In this document: one piece after another, positions 7,864-15,986 of the stretch
Layout of the letters: each line of letters begins with the position of its first letter
Numbering within the stretch: position 1 is the first letter of the stretch
DNA from: Vallitalea maricola
Lineage (GTDB): Bacteria; Bacillota; Clostridia; Lachnospirales; Vallitaleaceae
Assembly (NCBI RefSeq): GCF_036985595.1
Contig: NZ_BTPU01000044.1
Span: 1-36,269, forward strand
Direction of reading: 5' to 3'
Length of the DNA: 36,269 nt
Position numbers and translations under genes: made by a program
Notes under the pieces: model-generated
The model's input: only the letters and a program-made list of their open reading frames with translations
What the model was told of the DNA's origin: nothing
Database searches by the model: none

Positions 7864-8829
7864 ATGATTGTTACTATAGCACTTAATCCTTCAATTAACA
7901 AATTAGCTGTTATTGATGGGTTAGAAGTGGATGGTGAAAACAAAGTACAGGATTATCGTATAAGTCTTGGAGAGAGCCCGATATATACAGCGTATATAAT
8001 AAAGTTACTTCAAGGGGAACCATATGTATTAGGATTTTTAGGTGGAATGGGCGGAAGGTACATTCATAATGTAATGCAGAAAAACAGAATAAAATCTGAT
8101 TTTGTATTTAACATGGGTGAAAGTAAATCTATTTATAGAATTGTTGATTCAGTTAACGGAACACAAACTACATTATTGGATGACAATATGTTAGTAGATG
8201 AAAGAGACGAGAAAAACCTAAAGCATAAGCTTCAAAATAGAATAAAAGATGCTAAAATAATGGTTTTAGGCGGAGATATGCCAAGAGGTACAGATTTTAA
8301 CCTGATTGAAGACATAAGTTCAGTAGCTAAGAAACATGATATTAAGGTCATTACTGCATTAGAAGGGCAAAATCTGCGTAAGTCGTTAAATCTTAATCCA
8401 TACGCATTGAAGATTAGCGATAAGAATATTTCCGATTTAGTTAACGTAGATACACTAACATATGATAAGTACTATGTAATAAAAGAGCTGTACGATATAC
8501 TCATATCAAATAAGATTCATTATATGTTATATGATTCTAATGAGGGGCTATATGTACTCTCAAAAAATAAAATATGCAAAGTTATACTTAGTGAAACTCC
8601 AGAAATATCTGACGGAATTGGTGCTAGTGATTCAATGGTTGGAGCCTTTGCTGTTTCTATAGAAAGAAAATATGAACAGGAAAAAATGGCTAAACTCATT
8701 ATGGCAAGCAGTATCGCAGTAAAAAGTTCAAAATATCCTACTATATGTAATAGAAAGGATATAGATTATTATAATAATAAGGTAAAAATTGTTGAAATAA
8801 TGAATAGGAAGAGGGGTTTTATAGAATAA
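7864..8829 (+). CDS. Divergent PfkB-family (1-phosphofructokinase-like) sugar kinase homologue
   Basis: This protein of 321 residues starts at the ATG behind GAGGTGG. It aligns by pattern with the FruK/LacC branch of the ribokinase family: MIVTIALNPSINKLAVIDGL at the N-terminus, LGGDMPRGTD in the middle and GIGASDSMVG (251-260) with the presumed catalytic base Asp256. Two hallmark sites are altered. The usual NPA-x-D substrate motif reads NPSIN, and the glycine-rich GGKG motif after strand 2 is replaced by SLGESPIYTAY. The anion-hole sequence GAGD reads GASD. Phosphorylation of a fructose-type substrate is therefore uncertain, and the protein could have a changed substrate or be a non-catalytic relative. 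It is a single-gene unit downstream of glnN. Confidence 0.72.
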   Translation: MIVTIALNPSINKLAVIDGLEVDGENKVQDYRISLGESPIYTAYIIKLLQGEPYVLGFLGGMGGRYIHNVMQKNRIKSDFVFNMGESKSIYRIVDSVNGTQTTLLDDNMLVDERDEKNLKHKLQNRIKDAKIMVLGGDMPRGTDFNLIEDISSVAKKHDIKVITALEGQNLRKSLNLNPYALKISDKNISDLVNVDTLTYDKYYVIKELYDILISNKIHYMLYDSNEGLYVLSKNKICKVILSETPEISDGIGASDSMVGAFAVSIERKYEQEKMAKLIMASSIAVKSSKYPTICNRKDIDYYNNKVKIVEIMNRKRGFIE

Positions 8830-9144
8830 AACATATTATATTAAATATGATAATAAAAATATCGCAGTAATATCATATATATGACGGTATTATACAGAGA
8901 TGCTAAGATGTAATGAAATGATACGTCGAAAAGAGTGATTTTCTACATTGATTTGCGATATGTTTATATAGAATACCTACTTTAAGTAATATATAATGAT
9001 GATAAGGCATGAAACTACAATATGTATTGTGATAGAAAAATATAGGTACTACATATTGTGGAAATATTAATGATATTTCTAGAAAGCTAGGGGATAGTTT
9101 GGACATGTCTATTAGATTTTATTACAGAAAGCGGGGATGTTATT
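8830..9144. other. Non-coding stretch between two plus-strand genes
   Basis: No convincing gene is seen in these 315 bases. Short inverted repeats occur: ACAATA/TATTGT near 9018-9031 and GAAATAT/ATATTTC at 9061-9079. No known riboswitch or clean promoter was recognised. Confidence 0.5.
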
Positions 9145-9426
9145 ATGAAAAAATACCTAGAAGGAACAAGACAAGTTATAACTGAGAATAATCTAATTAT
9201 TAACCTAGAGTATTATTTAGTTGAATCTACATACTACGAAAAAGATGAAACGAAAGTTGCATATGGTGTTGAAATACTTAAGAGAGATAATTTTAATTAT
9301 TTAGAATCCGATATTGTTTCTAAGGTAACTGACAGCAAAGAGAAAATTATAAACATAATTAATAAACTTATAGCTAATATAGTAACCCCTGTGGGTATGG
9401 TTTGTGCGGTTGATGAATTATTTTAA
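9145..9426 (+). CDS. Small conserved hypothetical protein (possibly DUF6514)
   Basis: This 93-residue protein with acidic and lysine-rich composition lacks a signal peptide, membrane segments and metal motifs. It contains LEYYLVESTYYEKDETKVAY followed by GVEILKRDN, and ends VTPVGMVCAVDELF. The pattern resembles the small Clostridia family annotated DUF6514, but I cannot confirm this. It starts at the ATG behind GCGGGGATG. A strong hairpin follows, and the next gene is convergent, so it is a single-gene unit. No function is proposed. Confidence 0.65.
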   Translation: MKKYLEGTRQVITENNLIINLEYYLVESTYYEKDETKVAYGVEILKRDNFNYLESDIVSKVTDSKEKIINIINKLIANIVTPVGMVCAVDELF

Positions 9427-9436
9427 TTTAATATAG

Positions 9437-9490
9437 AAGTGGCTGTCCGATAATACAACGTAAAATATATTATCTGGCAGCCACTTTTCT
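9437..9490 (+). terminator. Terminator between convergent genes
   Basis: AAGTGGCTG (9437-9445) pairs with CAGCCACTT (9478-9486), with a further ATAATA/TATTAT-like pairing inside, and TTTTCTTTTT follows on the plus strand. It may also act on the convergent AraC-family gene, though the minus-strand tail is less T-rich. Confidence 0.85.
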
Positions 9491-9499
9491 TTTTAGGGT

Positions 9500-10294
9500 T
9501 TAATCAATTTTTATGTGATCTTGCTTGAAGGTATTAGGAGTCATTCCACTAATCTGTTTGAATATTTTACTAAAATGACTCTGAGTTGTATAACCTAATC
9601 GGGCAGATATCTCAACTAATGATAGGTTGGTGAACAAAAGCAGGTGTTTAGCTTTTTTTATTCTATTCATATGAATATACTTGGTAAAACTAATTCCTAC
9701 TTCTTTTTTAAAGGTTCTGGATAAATAACTGCTATTAGCATTAACATAATCAGCAACATCAGTTAATGTAAAGTTGGTACAAAGATTATCATTAATATAT
9801 TTTATTACCTTTATTGTTAAGGGAGAGTAATTATTCTTATTGGAAGATAGACTATTCTTTATCTGAGTCATGAAATCAAGTATCATAATAGCATTAAGAT
9901 TAAGTAAAGATTCTTCATCACATAGAGATTCTATTTTATTAATATACAGGTCACTAAGAAAATACGCATAATTTTCTTCCAAGCCTGTTTCAATAGCCAT
10001 TCTAGTTATCAGTGCACAACTGCAAATCAAATTGTTCTTCAGAGATCTTATTGAGTTGTTTTGACATAAGACTGAAGGAGGATAATTACTATACTCATAT
10101 CCAACATTTTCTATTTCGTCTATATTACCAGTAATAATTGCCTGGTACAGTCTTTTTTCCAATTCATAAGGGTAATGGGAATAGTTGATAGAATCATTTT
10201 TTGATTCTTGGTATAAGTATTCCTCTTTCTTGGACATATCAGTTATTTTGAGTGAGTGAAAAATCTGACTAAAATCCATATTACCTATAAACAC
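9500..10294 (-). CDS. AraC-family transcriptional regulator, divergent from the GH3 glucosidase
   Basis: This regulator of about 264 residues has a helical N-terminal and middle part (ELEKRLYQAIITGNIDEIEN) without a recognisable sugar-binding cupin. The C-terminal 100 residues form an AraC double helix-turn-helix (FTLTDVADYVNANSSYLSRTF and LSLVEISARLGYTTQSHFSK, ending ISGMTPNTFKQDH). I choose the GTG at 10294 because GGGAGGG lies five bases upstream; an in-frame ATG at 10279 is the alternative. The reading frame stays open further upstream to 10351, but that stretch is hydrophobic and probably not translated. The gene is divergent from the beta-glucosidase with about 150 bases between, so it probably controls that gene. 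Confidence 0.85.
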   Translation of the reverse strand: MFIGNMDFSQIFHSLKITDMSKKEEYLYQESKNDSINYSHYPYELEKRLYQAIITGNIDEIENVGYEYSNYPPSVLCQNNSIRSLKNNLICSCALITRMAIETGLEENYAYFLSDLYINKIESLCDEESLLNLNAIMILDFMTQIKNSLSSNKNNYSPLTIKVIKYINDNLCTNFTLTDVADYVNANSSYLSRTFKKEVGISFTKYIHMNRIKKAKHLLLFTNLSLVEISARLGYTTQSHFSKIFKQISGMTPNTFKQDHIKID

Positions 10295-10446
10295 AAAATC
10301 CCTCCCAAAAGTAAAATATACGAAAAAAATAGTAAATAAAATGATATACATTAAATATATAAATCTTTACAATATAATCAATACCATTAAAACAATTATA
10401 TCAGATTGAAAGGTAAATAAGTAGATAAAATTAAGGAGGAGATAGT

Positions 10447-12687
10447 ATGCAAGAAAATATTAATAAGCTTCTGTCAGAGTTGACATTAGAAGAAAAAGCT
10501 TCTTTATGTTCAGGCAAGGATTTTTGGACTACTGAGCCAATTGAAAGGTTAGATATCCCTTCAATCATGGTTACTGATGGACCTCATGGATTAAGAAAAC
10601 AAGCAGGTGAATCAGACCATCTTGGAGTTAATACCTCAGTACCATCAACTTGTTTTCCTTCTGGTGTAGGGTTAGCATCATCATGGGATAGAGATTTAGT
10701 AGAAAAAGTTGGTGTAGCATTAGGTGAAGAAGCACAATCAGAAAATGTATCAGTTCTATTAGGTCCAGCATTAAATATTAAGCGTTCACCTCTATGTGGT
10801 AGGAATTTTGAGTATTTTTCAGAAGACCCCTATTTATCAACTCAAATAGCTAAACATCATATATTAGGTGTTCAAAGTCAAGGAGTAGGAACATCTATAA
10901 AACATTTTGCAGCAAACAATCAAGAATACAAAAGAATGAGCGTTGATACTTTAGTTGATGAAAGAACTTTAAGAGAAATATATCTTGCGAGTTTTGAAGC
11001 TGCCATCAAAGAAGCAAAACCATGGACGGTCATGTGTGCCTATAATAAATTAAACGGAACTTATTGTGCTGACAACTACAAACTTCTGACTGAAGTTCTT
11101 AGAGATGACTGGGGTTATAAAGGTTTGGTAATCTCAGATTGGGGAGCAGAAGATGATAGAGTAGAGGGAATCAAAGCAGGTATGGATATAGAAATGCCGG
11201 GTAATGGAGGATTCAATGATAAAAAAATTGTTCAAGCAGTCAAAAATGGTACTCTAGATGAAAAAGCTCTAGATAAAGTTGTAAGAAGAATATTGGAACT
11301 AGTTTTTAAAGGAATAAAGAATGCAAGGGATATGAATTATGATAAAAAAGAACATGATTCATTAGCTAGGAAAGTAGCATCAGAATGTATGGTACTTCTT
11401 AAAAATAATGATAAAGTACTTCCATTGAGTAAAGATAAAGAAGTTGCTGTAGTTGGTGAATTAGCAAATAATCCAAGATATCAAGGTGGCGGAAGTTCAC
11501 ATATAAATCCTACATTTTTACACAATGCATTAGAAGAAATGGAAAAGCTGGGTACAGTAAGTTTTGCTAAAGGATATGATGTTAATGTTGATGAACCTAG
11601 CAAAGAATTAGAAAATGAAGCAATAAGCTTAGCAAAAGAAAATGAAGCAGTTGTAGTATTTGTAGGACTTCCTGATAGATATGAATCAGAAGGATACGAT
11701 AGAAGACATATGCAAATGCCTGAAAACCAAGTTCATCTAATTGAAGAACTAAGTAAAGCTAATGAGAATATAGTAGTAGTATTGTCTAATGGTTCTCCTA
11801 TAGAAATGCCTTGGATAAATAGTGTAAAAGCAGTATTAGAAGGATATCTAGGAGGGCAGGCAGGGGGAGGAGCTGTCGCTGATATTTTGTATGGCAAGAT
11901 TAATCCATCAGGTAAATTAGCTGAAACATTTCCAATTAGGTTAAATCATAATCCATCATCATTGAATTATCCAGGAAAAGAAAACAAAGTTTGCTATAAC
12001 GAAGGATTGTTTGTAGGATACAGATATTATGATGCCAAAGATATGGATACTCTATTTCCATTTGGACATGGGCTAAGTTATACTACTTTTGAATATACTG
12101 ATATTGAAGTAAATAAGAATGAAATACAAGATTCAGAAAATGTGGAAGTTACTATAAAAGTTAAAAATACTGGGGATGTAGCAGGAAAAGAAGTTATTCA
12201 ATTATATGTAAGAGATATTGAATCATCAGTTATAAGACCAGTAAAAGAGTTAAAGGAATTTGCTAAGGTAGAATTAGTACCAGGTGAAGAAAAGAAAGTG
12301 AAATTTATATTGAATAAACGTTCTTTTGCTTATTATAACGTAGATATTAAAGACTGGCATGTGGAAACAGGTGAATTTCAAATATTAGTAGGTTCTTCAG
12401 TAGTCAATTTACCTCTGAAAACAAATATTAAAGTTAATTCAACTAGAAAAATTAAACAAATATTTGATAGAAGCTCAACATTTGTAGATATAGCAGAGCA
12501 TCCTGTAGGGGCAATGATAGTAAAACAAATTACTGAGAATATGAAACAAATGTTTAATGATACAGATATATTTAATGAAAGTGCAATAGAGGAGATGGCG
12601 GCAACTAATACTCTAAAATCACTTATAACATTTGGTGCCATGAACGAAGAAGAATTACAGAATCTAATTAATCAATTAAATGCTTAG
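10447..12687 (+). CDS. Glycoside hydrolase family 3 beta-glucosidase
   Basis: This 746-residue enzyme hydrolyses terminal beta-linked sugars. The N-terminal GH3 barrel includes GRNFEYFSEDPYL (118-130), IKHFAANNQE (151-160) and the nucleophile Asp231 in GLVISDWGAEDD. The second alpha/beta domain (about 320-530) carries RYESEGYDRRHMQMPENQ, where a catalytic acid/base glutamate is expected, and GGGSSH. An Fn3-like domain follows (about 560-640, with NTGDVAGKEVIQLYV and VKELKEFAKVELVPGE). A helical tail of about 100 residues follows, beyond the usual end. No signal peptide is seen, so it probably acts in the cytoplasm on imported oligosaccharides. AAGGAGG precedes the ATG. Confidence 0.94.
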   Translation: MQENINKLLSELTLEEKASLCSGKDFWTTEPIERLDIPSIMVTDGPHGLRKQAGESDHLGVNTSVPSTCFPSGVGLASSWDRDLVEKVGVALGEEAQSENVSVLLGPALNIKRSPLCGRNFEYFSEDPYLSTQIAKHHILGVQSQGVGTSIKHFAANNQEYKRMSVDTLVDERTLREIYLASFEAAIKEAKPWTVMCAYNKLNGTYCADNYKLLTEVLRDDWGYKGLVISDWGAEDDRVEGIKAGMDIEMPGNGGFNDKKIVQAVKNGTLDEKALDKVVRRILELVFKGIKNARDMNYDKKEHDSLARKVASECMVLLKNNDKVLPLSKDKEVAVVGELANNPRYQGGGSSHINPTFLHNALEEMEKLGTVSFAKGYDVNVDEPSKELENEAISLAKENEAVVVFVGLPDRYESEGYDRRHMQMPENQVHLIEELSKANENIVVVLSNGSPIEMPWINSVKAVLEGYLGGQAGGGAVADILYGKINPSGKLAETFPIRLNHNPSSLNYPGKENKVCYNEGLFVGYRYYDAKDMDTLFPFGHGLSYTTFEYTDIEVNKNEIQDSENVEVTIKVKNTGDVAGKEVIQLYVRDIESSVIRPVKELKEFAKVELVPGEEKKVKFILNKRSFAYYNVDIKDWHVETGEFQILVGSSVVNLPLKTNIKVNSTRKIKQIFDRSSTFVDIAEHPVGAMIVKQITENMKQMFNDTDIFNESAIEEMAATNTLKSLITFGAMNEEELQNLINQLNA

Positions 12688-12702
12688 TATTGATATAAAA
12701 TG

Positions 12703-12734
12703 CAGGTCGGTCGTTAGGATCGGCTTGTTTTTTT
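12703..12734 (+). terminator. Terminator after the GH3 gene
   Basis: CAGGTCGGTC (12703-12712) pairs with GATCGGCTTG (12718-12727) over ten positions including G-T pairs, followed by seven T. Confidence 0.85.
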
Positions 12735-12857
12735 GTTTGAAATAATAATCAATAACAAGTATAATCATATTATATAATTGCAAGATTTCTAGTTAGAAGA
12801 ATCTCATTTAAATACATATACAAATATAATAAATATTTATTCTTACAGGAGGTATTT

Positions 12858-13862
12858 ATGAAACAAGCAAAAATTATAATAAGTTCAAGCTTAGACCCAT
12901 GGAAGAATCTATCTATTGAAGAATATTTGGTTAAGAATCTTGACGAAGATCAATGTGTTTTATATTTATGGAAAAATGACAAGACTGTAGTTATAGGTAA
13001 AAATCAAAATCCATGGAGAGAATGTAATATATCACTATTAGAAGACGAAGGAGTCAAATTATCAAGAAGGATAACTGGCGGAGGAGCTGTTTATCACGGA
13101 CTAGGAAATCTTAATTTCTCATTTGTAATGAATAAGTCTGATTATGACTTGGAAAGACAACTAAAAGTAATATTGAATATGTGTGGAAAGTTAGGTATCC
13201 ATGGTAAGCTTACTGGTCGTAATGATTTAACTGTAGATGATAAGAAATTCTCTGGTAATGCATTTTATCACGGCAAGAGGGTTTCGTTGCATCATGGTAC
13301 TCTACTTATTAATGAAAACATGAGTAATCTAGCAAGATATCTAAATGTTTCTAAAGAAAAAATAAGTTCAAAGGGTGTAAAATCAGTTAAGTCAAGAGTT
13401 ACTAACTTAGCAAGTTTCTATGAAGGTCTAAGTACTGAGATTGTTAGTGATATGTGTATTAAAAGTTTTGCTGATGAATATGTACATGGAAGTGATGGCA
13501 TAATTATTGAGAAAGATCCTGAGTGGTTTAATAATGAAGATATTAATAAATTATATGAAAAAAATGCTTCATGGGATTGGAGATATGGGAAAGCAGCCAA
13601 ATTCCAAGTGCTATTGGAAACCAGATTTAATTGGGGAGAAATACAGATTCATATTAATACTAAAAATGCTATAATAGATGAAGTGGCCATATATTCAGAC
13701 TGTCTAGATCAAGATTTTATTGGAGTGTTACCTGATATGTTTATACAAGAGAAATACAATTCATTAAACATAGCAGAGAAGTTAAAAAATAATAAGTTAT
13801 CCCAAGGAAGACAAAAAATGTTGGAAGATATTGCTGATTGGATAGAAAACAAGAAGTTTTAG
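12858..13862 (+). CDS. lplA: Lipoate-protein ligase A
   Basis: This 334-residue protein activates lipoate with ATP and attaches it to lysines of lipoyl proteins such as the glycine cleavage H protein. Family hallmarks are visible: LYLWKNDKTVVIGKNQNPW, the lipoyl-AMP loop RRITGGGAVYHGLGNLNFSF, GRNDLTVDDKKFSGNAFYH, and HHGTLLINENMSNLARYLNV. The C-terminal 90 residues match the accessory domain of LplA (WDWRYGKAAKFQV onward), so the enzyme is likely self-sufficient. It starts at the ATG behind AGGAGG and is followed after 31 bases by a YigZ-family gene, probably in one transcript. Confidence 0.94.
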   Translation: MKQAKIIISSSLDPWKNLSIEEYLVKNLDEDQCVLYLWKNDKTVVIGKNQNPWRECNISLLEDEGVKLSRRITGGGAVYHGLGNLNFSFVMNKSDYDLERQLKVILNMCGKLGIHGKLTGRNDLTVDDKKFSGNAFYHGKRVSLHHGTLLINENMSNLARYLNVSKEKISSKGVKSVKSRVTNLASFYEGLSTEIVSDMCIKSFADEYVHGSDGIIIEKDPEWFNNEDINKLYEKNASWDWRYGKAAKFQVLLETRFNWGEIQIHINTKNAIIDEVAIYSDCLDQDFIGVLPDMFIQEKYNSLNIAEKLKNNKLSQGRQKMLEDIADWIENKKF

Positions 13863-13893
13863 TAATAAATAAGAAGTATAAGGATGATATCGT

Positions 13894-14565
13894 ATGGTAG
13901 AAAAATATTTGACTATATATGAAGATAATGAAGCTGAATTAGTAGAGAAAAAATCTCGGTTCATAGCTACAATAAAACATGTAGAAACAGAGGAAGAAAT
14001 AAAAGATTTTTTAGAGGGGATACGTAAAAAATATTGGAATGCAACTCATAATGTATTTGCTTACACTATAGGACTTAAACAGCCTTTAGAACGATGTAGC
14101 GATGATGGGGAGCCAAGTGGTACTGCTGGTATGCCTATTTTAGAAGTAATAAGAGGTAGCAAATTACATAATGTAATAGTTGTTGTGACTAGATATTTCG
14201 GAGGAACGTTACTTGGTACAGGTGGGCTTGTAAGAGCTTATGGCGGCTGTGCTAAACTGGGGATAGAATCATCCAATGTTGAAGAGAATATATTATATTA
14301 TTTAATGGATGTTAAAGTAGATTATACTTTATCAGGTAAAGTACAATATGAAATATTACAGAATAATTATATCATCTATGATACTCAGTATGTGGATCAA
14401 GTTTGTTACTCAGTATTAGTGGAATATAACAAGAAGGAATCATTTGTGAATAAAATGGTTGATATAACTAGTGGAGCAGCTGTTATTGATGATAAAGGAA
14501 TACATTACGGAACAGGTACTAATGATAAAATGAGATTAACAAAAATAGGAATGATAGGAAAATAA
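13894..14565 (+). CDS. YigZ/IMPACT family protein (UPF0029)
   Basis: This 223-residue protein has an N-terminal UPF0029/IMPACT domain: EKKSRFIATIKHVETEEE, NATHNVFAYTIG, the conserved CSDDGEPSGTAGMPILEVI, and VVVTRYFGGTLLGTGGLVRAY. The C-terminal domain has the DUF1949-type ferredoxin-like fold expected in YigZ proteins (VKVDYTLSGKVQYEIL). The molecular role of the bacterial family is not well defined; the eukaryotic relative modulates translation stress signalling. It is probably co-transcribed with lplA, which does not itself suggest a role. The length is normal for the family. Confidence 0.9.
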   Translation: MVEKYLTIYEDNEAELVEKKSRFIATIKHVETEEEIKDFLEGIRKKYWNATHNVFAYTIGLKQPLERCSDDGEPSGTAGMPILEVIRGSKLHNVIVVVTRYFGGTLLGTGGLVRAYGGCAKLGIESSNVEENILYYLMDVKVDYTLSGKVQYEILQNNYIIYDTQYVDQVCYSVLVEYNKKESFVNKMVDITSGAAVIDDKGIHYGTGTNDKMRLTKIGMIGK

Positions 14566-14878
14566 ATAGCATTAAAAAATGCAAATATTAATATATAAAT
14601 AAATCCAGTGTTTAAAAGGATTATTTATCAAGATATTGAATATATTTAGTAAGGTGTAATATTGTTAACTTTACTTTTACCTTTAGTTTATTAGAGTAAG
14701 GTATAAGAATACCTTTAGTTTATTAGAGTAAGGTATAAGAATCTTTATAGAGTAAAAAAATAGAAATAAGATATGTTTTTAATTCTATTAATTTTTTAGT
14801 AGTAACTAGTTAATAATAATACACATTATATATTAAAGTACTATAATATTAATTTACCAAAAGGAGTGAAAATTAAAA
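14566..14878. other. Non-coding stretch upstream of the superoxide reductase operon
   Basis: These 313 bases hold no gene. They contain the 32-bp tandem duplication described separately and a TATAAT at about 14849-14854 without a clear -35 element. I found no convincing PerR-type palindrome. Confidence 0.5.
14679..14742. repeat. Perfect tandem duplication of a 32-bp unit containing an inverted repeat
   Basis: Bases 14679-14710 and 14711-14742 are identical. Each unit begins ACCTTTAG and includes AGTAAGGTATAAGAAT, so ACCTT and AAGGT form an inverted repeat with a 14-base centre. Two copies 32 bp apart (three helical turns) upstream of dfx could be an operator pair. Confidence 0.8.
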
Positions 14879-15262
14879 ATGACAAAAAAATTAGAAATGT
14901 ATAAGTGCTTAAATTGTGGAAATATTGTTGAGATCTTTGTAGGAAATGGAGCACCAATAGTATGTTGTGGTGAAAGAATGCAATTATTAAAAGAGCAGAC
15001 AGCTGACACTTCTAAAGAGAAACATGTCCCATTTATTGAAGAGATAGAGAATGGTTATAAAGTTAGAATTGGAGAAAATCAAGCTCATCCTATGACTGAA
15101 GAACACCATATAATGTGGATAGAATTAGTTGCAGACTCACATATATATAGAAAAGAACTAACCCCAGATGATGAACCAGAAGCTACATTTATAGTGGAAA
15201 AAACAGAGAATGTCTTTGCAAGAGAATATTGTAATATTCATGGACTATGGAGAAAAAACTAA
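14879..15262 (+). CDS. dfx: Desulfoferrodoxin (superoxide reductase)
   Basis: This 127-residue protein is a two-iron desulfoferrodoxin. The N-terminal desulforedoxin-like site has four cysteines (YKCLNCGN and VCCGERM). The C-terminal neelaredoxin domain has the His4-Cys centre: KHVP, HPMTEEHHIMW and EYCNIHGLWR. It reduces superoxide to hydrogen peroxide without making oxygen, which is the usual defence in strict anaerobes. AAAGGAG precedes the ATG. Rubrerythrin follows after 32 bases on the same strand and would remove the peroxide formed, so the pair is a short oxidative-stress operon. Confidence 0.97.
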   Translation: MTKKLEMYKCLNCGNIVEIFVGNGAPIVCCGERMQLLKEQTADTSKEKHVPFIEEIENGYKVRIGENQAHPMTEEHHIMWIELVADSHIYRKELTPDDEPEATFIVEKTENVFAREYCNIHGLWRKN

Positions 15263-15294
15263 ATATAAGTAATGTTAAATATGGAGGAATCATA

Positions 15295-15879
15295 ATGAAA
15301 TCATTAAAAGGAACAAAAACAGCAGAAAATTTGTTAAAAGCTTTCGCTGGAGAATCACAAGCAAGAAATAGATATACTTTCTATGCATCAATTGCTAAAA
15401 AAGAAGGTTATGTTCAAATATCTAATATTTTCTATGAAACAGCAGATAATGAAAAAGAACATGCAAAGAGATTTTTCAAATTTCTGAAACAAGATTATAA
15501 ACATGAGGCAATAGAAATAACTGCAGGCTTTCCTATTACTCTAGGAGACACGAAAGATAATCTTTTAGCTGCTGCAAATGGAGAAAATGAAGAATGGTCT
15601 GATTTATACCCAGCTTTTGCAGAAGTTGCAAGAGAAGAAGGATTTGAGCATATAGCAGTTGTATTTGAAAAGATTGGTTCTGTTGAGAAACATCATGAAG
15701 AGAGATATAGAAAATTATTAAGCAATATAGAAAATGGTAGTGTATTCAAAAAAGAGCAAAAAACTTTATGGAAATGCGGTAATTGTGGTTATATCCATGA
15801 AGGAGATACTGCTCCGGAGGTATGTCCAGCATGTGCACATCCACAATCATATTTTGAACTTTTATGTGATAATTTTTAA
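15295..15879 (+). CDS. rbr: Rubrerythrin
   Basis: This 194-residue non-haem iron peroxidase starts at the ATG behind TGGAGG; the frame is open 16 codons further upstream, but without a ribosome site. The N-terminal ferritin-like di-iron domain carries LLKAFAGESQARNRYTFYA, DNEKEHAKRFF, EVAREEGFEHIA and EKHHEERY. The C-terminal rubredoxin-like domain has two CxxC pairs (WKCGNCGYIHEG and CPACAHPQSYFEL). It reduces hydrogen peroxide to water and is coupled here with desulfoferrodoxin. A GGGGCTT/AAGCCCC hairpin follows. Confidence 0.97.
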   Translation: MKSLKGTKTAENLLKAFAGESQARNRYTFYASIAKKEGYVQISNIFYETADNEKEHAKRFFKFLKQDYKHEAIEITAGFPITLGDTKDNLLAAANGENEEWSDLYPAFAEVAREEGFEHIAVVFEKIGSVEKHHEERYRKLLSNIENGSVFKKEQKTLWKCGNCGYIHEGDTAPEVCPACAHPQSYFELLCDNF

Positions 15880-15906
15880 TATGAATATATAGTTTTGGTA
15901 ATAATT

Positions 15907-15974
15907 GGGGCTTGCCAATGTATCTTATTGATATCTTAATTGATATTTAACTAAAATGTATTAGGATAAGCCCC
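15907..15974 (+). terminator. Hairpin between convergent rbr and phosphodiesterase genes
   Basis: GGGGCTT (15907-15913) pairs with AAGCCCC (15968-15974) around a long AU-rich interior with additional partial pairing (AATGTAT against ATACATT). The T-run is poor (TTCTC), so termination strength is uncertain. Confidence 0.6.
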
Positions 15975-15986
15975 TTCTCAATTAGG

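Noticed and set aside
8830..9144. Riboswitch or small RNA upstream of the 93-residue gene
   Set aside because: Only short AT-rich inverted repeats are present, with no recognisable aptamer and no terminator before the gene.
10295..10351. Upstream extension of the AraC regulator with a hydrophobic N-terminus that looks like a membrane anchor
   Set aside because: A strong GGGAGGG ribosome site lies inside this stretch and points to the GTG at 10294; the extension is AT-rich promoter-like sequence.
14750..14878. PerR box upstream of desulfoferrodoxin
   Set aside because: AT-rich stretches such as TTAATAATAATA were inspected, but none matches the PerR inverted repeat closely enough.
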